NCBI GenBank assembly: GCA_026545225.1
Contig: CM048846.1
Span: 38,079,501 to 38,143,500 of the forward strand
DNA length: 64,000 nt
Origin: Cornus controversa
Taxonomy: Eukaryota > Streptophyta > Magnoliopsida > Cornales > Cornaceae
Direction of reading: 5' to 3'
Under the pieces are notes generated by a model that did not search any database, was not told the origin of the DNA, and was given only the letters and a program-made list of their open reading frames with translations. The position numbers and the translations under genes are program-made. How positions within the stretch are numbered: position 1 is the first letter of the stretch; each line of letters opens with the position of its first letter. This document shows, piece by piece, positions 55,084 through 64,000 of the stretch.

Positions 55084-56181
55084 ATGGAACTCTTGACTAT
55101 ATTTTTGATCCCATTCATTGTGGTGTTAATGGCACACAAACGGGGACGAAATGATGCGTCCACAAGTGCAGATAATCGAATTGTGTTTACTAGAAACATG
55201 TTTGAAGATGATTTTAACTACAACACTTTCATAAACATCATTGGATGTCGAGCTATGAGGATAGAAAGGAAAGTGAATCTTGTGGCGATTAAACAAGAAT
55301 GGGAATTGGATTTTGTGCAATATTTTGAGGATAATGGTTGGGAGTCTCTATGTGATCTTCGGGAGATTGTCAAGCCGGACATGGTTCGATATTTCTATGG
55401 TAATATCATTACATCGAGCCTGGATGACCTCACTTTTGTGACCAAATGTTATGGTGTTCGGGTTGAGGTTACCAAGGCTATAATTGCCAATATATTGGGA
55501 GTCCCAGAGATTGATAATGGCTTAGTTTTGCCATATCAAATTGAGGATCCAAACTGACCAACCATGGATGACATGATTAGGGAGTTATGCATACCCAATG
55601 CCCCTAGACTTGTTGATAGGTTGCCTTCACTTTATATCACACACAATGTGTCGGCATTAAATTTGGTGGTCTCCTACAACCTTGATCCTCATGATCATAA
55701 AGGTAATTTGATCAAGAGTCGAGCCGAGCTACTATATCATATTGTTCGAGAGGATCCCATCAATCTTCCTGCAACAATCATGCGTACCATGATTCTCGCT
55801 ACTCGATACTCTAGGTCATCATCAGCCTTACCCTTCCCACAGATTATCATGGCTATTCTGAGAGGTGCAAGGGTTCCTATTCCTGATGGAGCAGATGTTG
55901 AAAGACCGAAAGGGATAATTGATGCTACCTCAATTACTCGTTCAGTCAACAAGAAAGAGAAGGATAGGAAAGCTTATGAGCTCAGTCAAGGAGCTGGTCA
56001 GGCTGTGTCTGGGGGTCGTGGAGTTTTCCAACTTCCTGCTACTGACACACCTGTGACAGCCAATCAGATGAACCAAGTTCTCAGGTTCATTCAGCAAGGG
56101 TTCGATCGTTTACATACTAGGATAGACAAGCTTGACCCTGCTGCTTCTGATGAGGCTGCTAATGATGCAGATGATGATTAG
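55084..56181 (+). pseudogene. ORF2: plant-transposon-protein-like, one in-frame TGA
   Basis: A 366-codon frame from ATG 55084 is interrupted only by TGA at 55555 (after EDPN). Features: a hydrophobic N-terminus (LLTIFLIPFIVVLMA) that could be a membrane segment, or non-translated leader if a second ATG at 55129 (MAHKRGRND) is used. Next come VKPDMVRYFYGNI and VRVEVTKAIIANILGVPE, resembling the putative plant transposon protein domain (F-Y-A-N...LLGLP pattern). A second half reads RAELLYHIVREDPINLPATI and MRTMILATR, and the tail is acidic (DEAANDADDD). This domain is often found as an extra ORF in plant LTR elements. Its role is unknown. Confidence 0.7.
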
Positions 56182-56710
56182 ACTTTAGGTCTTAATATAT
56201 TTTTGTTCTAGACTATGGTTGATTTCTTTATCTTTGATGTCTAGATTATTTATTTTGGTTTATTCCATCAACTGATATGTTTTGGATATTTATTTGATCA
56301 GTGATGATGATTATGTTTGTCTCTATGTGCTTCATGATTTATCTGTTTATCTAAATCTCTTTGCTAGTTCTTTGTCAATTTGTTCCAAAAAGGGGGAGAT
56401 GATATTGTTATATGCATAGGATGTGATATGAGGTTCTTTGACAAAAGGGGAGATATATTTATCAGATATTTTTTTTAAGGGAGAGATATATATGATTATA
56501 TTTCTTTATTAAGCTTTTCACAGGTTGTGTTGTTTAAGAGATGTGCAGGTACAACAGGTTTTTACTAACCGTCTTGAACACACAAGTAAAGCTTCTGATG
56601 ATCAGTTCTATATTTCTTGTATTTGGGCAAATTTGTAATCTAATTTTTCCAATGGGTTAGGTTATTGATTGTCTAAGTGGTTTTGTCACGAAATTGCCAA
56701 AGGGGGAGAT
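56182..56710 (+). other. 3' untranslated region with repeated polypurine tracts
   Basis: Four AAAAGGGGGAGAT-like tracts lie at 56387-56400, 56442-56454, 56475-56489 and 56699-56710. Only the last adjoins the LTR. Multiple tracts are a known trait of some Copia lineages. No gene. Confidence 0.75.
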
Positions 56711-57904
56711 TGTGACATATAAATTTGTAATTGGCATATTTCGGTGATCAAAACCTGAATGATCGAGTTGTAAGTTTCATGATATTTTATGTAACCAATC
56801 ATCGACATCTTCGAGCTGACACTCAAGTGCATAGAAGCCGACAAATCAGTTAGAACACCATATAGTACAGGTAAGTATGGTGAGGACACTCTGCACTTTT
56901 TAGTTCCGAGCCTATTTTGAAAAACCAGGGGTTAAATGAAAAGTTTAGGGTTTTTCAAAGTAGGACCGGTCCCCAATATTTAGGACCGGTCCAACTTTTC
57001 TCGGTAAGATAGGTTCTGCAGTTTTTCAAAAAGTCCCACCGGTCCTATTTATTTGGCACCGGTCCAACTTAGCCTATTCCAAATAGGAAATAAATTTTGA
57101 CGAAAATTCTGATTCCTATTGGGTTTGAAACTTCTAGGAAAGTTCTATTTTGGTATTTAACTTCTTTTCCAAGTAGAATTAGGACTTCCTTGCCTATATA
57201 TATGTATCCATATTTTCTCTACAATGGGTGAAAAAGAAGCCCTGAAATATTAGTTTTAAAGAGAGAAAGTATATACATAATAATTAGGGTTTATATATTT
57301 TTAAGAACACACATCCATACTACACGAGTGATTTTAGGATGGTGTTCTACTTCTGATTAGCTGCTCAGAGACTGCATCAAATCTATTTGCTGATCAGAAC
57401 ATTGGATTGAAGGTTCTTCGCTTGCTTGCTTGCTGAGGAAGAAAGGTGACCAGATTGCACTACGAAGGGAACAAAATACTTGCTGAGTATTTTGGTTCTT
57501 CCAGCAACCTTTCTGTAAGGGTGGTGACGTTAGCCGGAAGTCTGCAGCAGTTGGACGTGTTGTCGCAATCATAAGCCTGAGGTGTTCCGCATCAGATCCT
57601 TGACAGAGTGAAGAGGGGTGTGAGACTGAGACAGAGTCTGTTGTACTTTGCTTCATCATAGTGAATTGGTTCCCTGAGGCGTGCCGCCTCCCTCCGTGGT
57701 TTTTCCCGCCTTGGGTTTCCACGTATATCTGGTGCATTCTTTTCTTTTCTTGCACTTTACTTATTTGCTTGCTTTAATTGTTTAATTAATTGGACTTAAA
57801 ATTGAATTAATTAAAAATTAAGCAAACGAGCAAGTGATCCTATTCACCCCCCCTCTAGGTTCTAAAATACTTTTCGCAACCGCTTCCGCACCGCGCAACT
57901 CACA
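56711..57904 (+). repeat. 3' LTR of the Copia-like element (1194 bp)
   Basis: Same length and, as far as compared by eye, the same sequence as 50274-51467. It begins after AAAGGGGGAGAT and ends GCAACTCACA, followed by CCTTC. Confidence 0.95.
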
Positions 57905-58990
57905 CCTTCAAACGATCTGGCAGTATTAATCGATATGCAACTTAACCAACCTTTTTCATCACCTCGAACAGGCCATCATACTTGAGGATTAAGCCATAAT
58001 GAACTATTTTGCTACTGATCTTCTTCCAGATCTGAGGTGTGAGTTTCAATAGTACCTTGCCACCGACTGCGAACTCCAAGGGTTATCTGTGTTAGTCTGC
58101 ATACTTTTTCATTCGCCTACCAGCCTTGGCAAGGTTGTCATGTGCCTCTTCCAATAACTCTTGTCTCAAACGTGCAAACCTATACGTCGCAGGACATTTG
58201 CCATCCATTCTCTGTATAGCGATATCTTGTGGAATGCGAGGCTATTAGCCCTTAACCAACTCAAATGAACTCATTTCGGTTGTTGAGGACCTGTGCTAAT
58301 TATAACAGAATTGCGCAGTGTCTAGCAACTCAACCCAGTTCTTTTGACTTGCAATGACATAGTGCCTCCAATATTCTTTCAACAATTGATTCATTCTCTC
58401 TATTTAGCCATTCGTTTGAGGATGATTTGCTTTGAAGAACTTCAATTCTGACCCTATTAGATTAAACAGCACTGTCTAGAATCTCCCTATGAATTTGGTG
58501 TCATAATCGCTTACAATATCCTTTGGTAAGCCAAAGTACTTCACCACATATTTATAAAACAGCATTGCAGCAATGTCCGCAGAACATGCATGTGGTGTAG
58601 GGATAAATACAGCATACTTTGAGAATCTATCGACAACGGCAAAGATAGACCTCATACCTTCCACCTTGGGTAACCCAGAGATGAAATCCATAGAAATTGA
58701 CTGCCACGGTCTATCTGGAATGGGAAGAGGTTGCAGCAACCCTGCCTCCTTCTACTTCTCCAGCTTGTCCAATTAGCACACTAGACATGTCTTGACATAG
58801 GCTTCAATATCATCTTTTATTTTTGGCCTGTAGAACTTCCTTTAGATAAGAGCAAGCATCCATTCAACACCTAGATGACCAGGCCATTGAGTATCATGCA
58901 TCTCTCTCAACAGTTCTTTGCGCAGGGCTCTGCCATTTGGAACATATAAACTGTAACCTTTGGCATAGAGGAACTTACCCTCTATCCAAT
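57905..58990 (-). pseudogene. Integrase of the reverse Gypsy element
   Basis: On the - strand, SMDFISGLPKVEGM is followed by IFAVVDRFSKYAVFIP (first catalytic D). Then come YFGLPKDIVSDYDTKF (second D), an NHPQTNG.IERMNQLLKEY segment (Glu present), and degenerate C-terminal sequence. The zinc-finger part is at about 58760-58960. Only 58476-58739 is fully open, and several stops lie in between. The last residues continue at 50268 across the Copia insertion. Confidence 0.82.
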
Positions 58991-60560
58991 ATCTACGAAC
59001 CAAACCCTCTTATACTTGTTGTTTGAGTTTGGTGTAAACAGTATCTTTAATGGCTTCCTACTTGATCCGCTCCAAGAAGTTTGTGTATATAGTGGATAAT
59101 GCAACAACATACTCCGGCACCTTTTTTCTTCTTAGTGCGTCCACCACCAAATTTTGTTTTCCACGTCTGTGCACCCACTAAAAATTAAATTCTACTAGGA
59201 ACTCCTGCCATCTTGCTTGCTTCAGGGATAACTTTTTCTGAGTTTTGAAGTAGGTATTGGCGACATTGTCTGTTACCACAATGAATTGAGTGCCCAACAA
59301 ATAATGCCTCAAGACATTAAGGCAATGAACCACCGTAGTCATTTCCTTCTCATGGGTAGAGTATCTCTATTCAACATCCTTGAGTTTGAGACTTTCGAAT
59401 GTACAAGGATGGCCCTCCTGAACTAGTACATCACCAATAGCCTAATCAGACACATCTATATGAACTTTGAATGGCAAGTTGAAGTCTACAAGCCATAATA
59501 CCGGCTCAGATACAATGGCCTATTTCACATTTTCAAAAGCATCTTCGCATGCCTCTATCCAGTACCATTTATAATCCTTCTTTAACAAGTCTGTCAAAGG
59601 GTTTACCATTTTTGAATAACCTTTGATGAACATGCGATAATAGTTAGCAAGGCCAAGAAATGAACGTAACTCTATTACCTTACTTGGAGCTGGCCAATCA
59701 ATAATAACCTGCACCTTCCGATGATCCATCCGAACAGTGCCCTTGTTAACCTAGTGTCCTAAGGACATGATCTCACTACAGTAGAAATTGCACTTTTCTT
59801 TCTTGACGAAAAGCTGGTGCTCTCTAAACCATGAGAACACCCATTTTAGATGACGCAAGTGATCCTCCAAGGACTCGCTGTATATCACAATGTCATCTAA
59901 ATATATCACAATGAACTGATCAATATACTCATAGAACACATCGTTCATTAAATTGCAAAAAGTAGCCTGGACATTCGTGAGCCCAAACGACATTACAAGA
60001 AACTGATATGAGCCATAACGAGTCACACAAGCTGTTTTAGCTTCATCCCCTTCTACAATTCTGACTTGCCAATAACTTGAACGCAAATCTAATTTGGTAA
60101 AGTAAGAGGCTCTTGACAACCGACCAAACAAGTCTGCAGCATTAGGAATGGGATACTTGTTTTTCACAGTGATCTTGTTAAGATCTCTATAGTCGACACA
60201 CATTCTCATAGACCCATCATGTTTTTGCTAAAATAAAACTGAGGCGCCATAGGGAGCTTTAGAGGGCTGAATCAAACCTGTATCCAGTAACTCATTCAAT
60301 TGCTTCCTTAACTTCACCAGTTCTGAAGGAGCCATACAGTATGGTGCTTGGGTTGGGGCCCTTGTGCCAAGCTCCAGCTCAATTTTGTGGCCAATTGCAT
60401 GCCTTGGGGGTAGCTTCTTGGGGAGTTCTGGAGGCATAACATCAGAAAACTCACCAAGAATGTCTGCAACTGCATCCAGGACTTCTGTATGTACATCTAG
60501 TTTAATTTCAATTAGGGCTGCCAGATAAGTACATTCCCCATTCTTTAATCCTGCTTTCAC
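58991..60560 (-). pseudogene. Reverse transcriptase and RNase H of the reverse Gypsy element
   Basis: Open RT blocks on the - strand: 60560-60228 (PELPKKLPPRHAIGHKIEL, LLDTGLIQPSKAPYGASVLF) and 60209-59751 (MRMCVDYRDLNKITVKNKYP, FTKLDLRSSYWQVRI and the catalytic FIVIYLDDIVIYSESLEDH). Then 59729-59520 ([20 protein letters not shown]). RNase H continues with stops to about 59040, including a HCLNVLRHYLLGTQFIVVTD segment. Retained YLDD but several stops: non-functional. Confidence 0.88.
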
Positions 60561-61076
60561 CTATAAAGCAAAATGTGTGCTTTCACCTTTGTTGTCTATG
60601 CAATGCACCTTCGAAACCACCAGTACAAAGCATGGGCTTTGCTCATGAGCAATCAGCAACCCACCCAAATGTGGCATCAGTGCCACCTTTGCCTTTAAGA
60701 AGAATTCGCTGCCAAGGATTACATTAAAATCATCCAATGAAACTACCATAATACTGACCTTGCTCTCTCACTCCCCCACATTGAGAGTGGCAGTAGTCAT
60801 GCCTTGCACAGGTTTGGCTTCTGAATTGACCGCCTTGATCTTGCTTGTATTCACTAAGAGCTTTAAGCTAAGATTCTTAACTTCCTTTTCAGCAACAAAG
60901 TTATGGGAAGCACCAGTGTCAGCCATAGCACATACCTCTTTGCCTTTAAGCAATGCTCGAACATACATCAACCCTTTTTGTGGTTGAGCCTTCTCTATAG
61001 TAATGGCATTGAGTAGTTGCAATGGATTGACACAGGTCGGGGCATCTTCTTCTGAGTCAGTGTCCTTGTCAGCCAC
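60561..61076 (-). pseudogene. Protease region of the reverse Gypsy element
   Basis: The - strand shows YVRALLKGKEVCAMADTGAS followed by HNFVAEKEVKNL (active site D-T-G-A-S intact), then after a stop MVVSLDDFNVILGSEFFLKA, the family's protease second half. It would process Gag-Pol. Confidence 0.85.
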
Positions 61077-62013
61077 AAATGCACTAAGTTTTTCACGCTT
61101 AGGGCAATCTCTGACACGATGCGGTCCGCTACAAATGAAGCAACCACTATTGTATGGCTTCTTGCTTGTTTCGAGTCCTTCTTGTATTTATTGGAATTAC
61201 CCATTACTTTTTTATTTTTGTCACCTTACTTGTTGAATTTGGAGTTACCCATCTCAACTCAGCTTGTGCCTAGGTCTGTAACCCAGACATGAAATTGAAG
61301 AGTTTGTCTTCCTTTGACATGTTCTTGATGTCCAACATCATAGAACTGAACTCTTTCACATAATCTCATACCGTGTCGGTGTGTCTTAGCTTCTTGAAGA
61401 CCTCCCTAGCAACCCAGGTAGTGTTATAAGGGAGGAATTGATCTTTTAATTCCTTCTTTAAGGTCTCCCAAGTCTCAATGCTAGGCCTTCCAACATTTGA
61501 ATCGTCCTCCATTCGAGTGCGCCACCAAAGTTTGGCATCACCAGAAAGATACATAGAAGTGATGGTAACATGTTTTGCCACTGGCATGCGAGCAGCTTTA
61601 AAATACTGCTTGACATCCCATAGGAAATTCTCCAACTCTTTGGCACTCCGAGTGCCTCCGAAAGGCTTAGGTTTTGGCACCTTGATCTTCGAAGGTAGTA
61701 CTTCTCCCAGCACCGTCTCATTATGAAGAGCCCTTTTGACAAGAGCAAGTTCATCTTCCATGTCCTTTAAATTGGCTTTGAAGAATTTTGTCAAGGACAG
61801 AACATCCTTCATGATGGTGGAAATCTTTTTGTTCATCTCCAAGATGAACTCATCGACATCAAAACGAATTTGCTGCATCTCAGCAATAGTTTGCTCTGTT
61901 TGAACCGACAAAGCAGTAGCATTACCTGATTGGGGTAGACTAACAAAGTCCTCCAATCTAGCAACACGTTCCCTCAACTGTTCAGAAGATGTTGGGCCTG
62001 CCATGGATGTCAA
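61077..62013 (-). pseudogene. Gag of the reverse Gypsy element
   Basis: ATG 62013, 17 codons' distance or less from the primer site, starts MTSMAGPTSSEQLRERVARL. A coiled-coil-like N-terminus follows, then the capsid core KPFGGTRSAKELENFLWDVK, SMYLSGDAKLWWRTRMEDD and TWETLKKELKDQFLP. The open part ends at a stop at 61366. Capsid C-terminus and zinc-knuckle remnants with stops extend to about 61090. Confidence 0.88.
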
Positions 62014-62015
62014 AA

Positions 62016-62033
62016 TGCAGCTCTGATACCAAC
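62016..62033 (-). other. Primer-binding site of the reverse Gypsy element
   Basis: The complement reads GTTGGTATCAGAGCTGC, a tRNA-Met primer site directly next to the LTR end TGTGACA. It fixes the element's orientation. Confidence 0.9.
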
Positions 62034-62512
62034 TGTCACAAGGTTCAATTAATCACCAAAATTTCACCGTTGTGATGGCACTTGGATGCACACCAAGTCT
62101 CAGCCAAACGCGCGCACACACTGTATATAATAAAGGCACACAAGAGACACACAAATTTACAGAAGGCTTTGCCCTCCAACCTTGCACTATAAAACAATAA
62201 TAGTTACACACGAATCCTCAATGGTGTTTACACAAGCTTACAAGGCAACTTTCACTATTACAATAAATGCTTATGCTCACCACCAAATGAGGTTTATATA
62301 GGCTCAAAACCCTGTACATCCCACTTTTTTAGTGCCCACTAACTTAGTGGTGGACACTCTCATCCACTAAGATTATGACACCAACTGCTAGGGCAATGTT
62401 GGACCATCAATATCGCGTCACATGTCAAAGGAGTTGCAAACATTATCTTTGACTCCCCCAAAATAGCACATGTGGAAGATATATTTGCCACCTCTTGCCT
62501 ATATATATTGTT

Positions 62513-62552
<40 letters not shown>

Positions 62553-63238
62553 AGTCTTCCCCAATTCCCACAATGTTAGCAATAGTGGAGTGATGCTAGG
62601 AACCACTTGTTGACTAGTCCATTGCATTCTATATGTCAAGTCAAGTTGGGTCATGTGCCCATGGTTTAACCCATGCCTATGCCCATATCCATCAATATAT
62701 GATACCCACTTGGTCGAGGCCTAACCCAATGCCAAGCCCATATCTTACATTCCTTTTTGTTGTGGACTAAAGCCCATCTGTCTTAACCAAGTCTACACCA
62801 TGACTTAGTCTATTGGGTCATGCTGGTGCTATGCCCATGAAGTCTGTCTTAGCCCATGCCTGGGCACACAGGGGCTTATAAGCCATAACCGAGCCCACTG
62901 CCTTTGTCTCAATCCATCACCTTACCCAAAAGTAAGTTTGCACACCCATGGACCCATATGCACGTGGAATTCCTGCTATGCGCACGGCTTGGGGTGCACC
63001 CACTGGTGCTGCCCACCCATGAGGCTAGCTGCTACTATGACCATGATGTGCTTCCATCTTTGGTGAGGTACACCACCATGCCAAGGCCAATTGAAGACTT
63101 CCTGATAATTATCGAATGCCACCACCACATACTTGTGATATGTTGATAACTTGTTGTTCACCAGTTGGCTGTTAAGGGCTTAGCCATAGGCATGGCATAG
63201 CCTAAGCCCTGGTGTGATAGGTTGTAATGGGTGTAACA
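62034..63238 (-). repeat. 5' LTR of the reverse Gypsy element (1205 bp)
   Basis: Pairs with 48761-49951 with many substitutions and a longer TA microsatellite (about 62515-62548). On the - strand it starts TGTTACACCCATT and ends CCTTGTGACA. The divergence is clearly greater than for the Copia or Tat LTR pairs. Confidence 0.88.
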
Positions 63239-63933
63239 CTATGGCATTAGTAGTCGGGAGAGACACAGTTTTATCTTGGCTAGTCTATTGGCCAAGGGAG
63301 AGGAGATTCTGAGAGAAATATATCTAGTGGTGGTATGTGAGTACTTGGATGTATTTCTGGAGTATTTGATGGACTTATCCTAAGAGAGAGGTAGAGTTTG
63401 GCATTGATCTTATGCTCGGTACGGTGCCCATCTCTATGGCACCATATCAGATGACAGTGGCGGAGTTGGTGATATTGAAGAGTCAATTAGATGATTTGAA
63501 AGCTAAGGGCTTTATTAAACCACGTGCATCATCGTAAAGAGCACCGATGTTGTTTGCTAAAAAGAAATATGGTTCTTTGAGATTGTTCATTGATTATTGA
63601 AAATTGAATTATGTGACAATTAAGAACAATTATCTATTGTCGAGGATAGATGGCCTATTTGATCAATTGAAGGGAGATCAAAACTTCTTGAAAATTGATT
63701 TAAGGTCAGTTTATTATCAATTGAGGGTTAAAGATGAGGATATCCATAAAATGGCTTTCCGTACGCTATATGGACACTTTGAGTTCCTTGTAATGCCATT
63801 AGGTTTGACTAATGTATTGGCAACATTTATGGATTTGATGAACCACGCATTTCATGAGTATCTAGACACTTTTGTGATAGTGTTTATAGATGATATGTCA
63901 GTCTCCCACAAAGCAAATATGATCCCCCTCTAG
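63239..63933 (+). pseudogene. Gypsy reverse transcriptase, continued from 48760
   Basis: GISSREGHSFILASLLAKGE resumes the interrupted Gypsy pol. After stops, RT blocks appear in 63604-63933: [59 protein letters not shown], and the catalytic region [12 protein letters not shown]. From about 63895 the sequence no longer matches RT, so another break or insertion probably starts there. The element runs past the window end. Confidence 0.82.
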
Positions 63934-64000
63934 TGTACACATTGTCACCCGTCTATGATAATAATCGATAGTGGCTTTAAAGGTAGACAACCAATCCATA

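Larger units (their letters stand above)
50274..57904 (+). mobile_element. Young Copia-like non-autonomous element with gag and an extra ORF
   Basis: The LTRs are 1194 bp each (50274-51467 and 56711-57904) with no difference noticed by eye. A tRNA-Met primer site lies at 51470, Copia-type gag at 51559, no pol domains, a second ORF at 55084-56181, and a polypurine tract at 56699. The flanks are CCTTT and CCTTC (one mismatch). The disrupted host frame shows the original target was CCTTC. The element is gag-bearing but lacks protease, integrase, RT and RNase H, so it must move with enzymes supplied in trans. Confidence 0.9.
48761..63238 (-). mobile_element. Chromovirus-like Gypsy element, reverse, itself interrupted
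   Basis: LTRs lie at 48761-49951 (3' LTR of the - strand element) and 62034-63238 (5' LTR), with a tRNA-Met primer site at 62016-62033, gag, protease, RT, RNase H, integrase and a chromovirus-type C-terminus in the canonical order. The flanking bases are TAATG and CTATG, a poorly kept 5-bp duplication. The host Gypsy frame continues across (C-N-G-I-S-S). Many stops mark it as old. A Copia-like element of 7.6 kb splits the integrase C-terminus. Confidence 0.88.

Overview
The window is nuclear DNA from a flowering plant, most likely a eudicot. The evidence is a TIR-NBS-LRR (TNL) resistance gene, plant LTR-retrotransposon lineages (Athila-like, Tat/Ogre-like, chromovirus-like, Copia, TRIM), hAT- and Mutator-type miniature elements, and GT/AG introns. 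No bacterial, organellar or rRNA/tRNA gene was seen. Nearly everything is transposon-derived, and the only cellular gene recognised is broken. The species cannot be determined from the sequence alone.

Region 1 (1-6057) holds a decayed Athila-like element on the + strand: LTR, tRNA-Asp primer site, broken gag and protease. A solo TRIM LTR sits in the gag. Next come a reverse-oriented LTR fragment, the 3' end of a Copia element with its LTR, and a poorly defined miniature element. Region 2 (6058-17210) is a nest: a reverse-oriented solo LTR related to the big Tat element, split by a hAT-like element, which is itself split by a 9.4-kb tandem array of LTR/internal units (four LTRs, three internal segments) flanked by one 5-bp target duplication.

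Region 3 (17218-41376) is a resistance-gene locus. An LRR pseudogene fragment precedes a TNL pseudogene with recognisable exons at 19853-20444 (TIR), 23657-24752 (NB-ARC), 25717-25990, 26078-26207 plus 40060-41230 (LRR), and 41332-41376. A hAT miniature element sits just upstream of the start codon, and several foldback elements lie in intron 1. A 13.85-kb Tat/Ogre-like retrotransposon (26208-40054, duplication TCCAT) interrupts an LRR exon in mid-codon run. That element has broken gag-pol and carries a solo Athila-type LTR inside its reverse transcriptase. On its antisense strand it encodes a spliced three-exon plant-mobile-domain gene (38209 to 34812) that has only one in-frame stop in about 1,070 codons.

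Region 4 (41377-64000) holds a LINE relic and then two degenerate copies of a Gypsy LTR, one carrying a complete 570-bp TRIM. A Gypsy gag-protease-RT pseudogene on the + strand is interrupted by a 14.5-kb chromovirus-like element on the - strand. That element is interrupted in turn by a very young Copia-like element (50274-57904) whose two 1194-bp LTRs look identical. The Copia element has gag and a second, transposon-protein-like ORF but no recognisable pol.

The genes do not form a pathway. The layout records successive insertions into a resistance-gene locus. The most interesting objects are the antisense spliced gene, the pol-less Copia element with its extra ORF, the tandem LTR array, and clusters of short palindromes that recur in unrelated LTR families.
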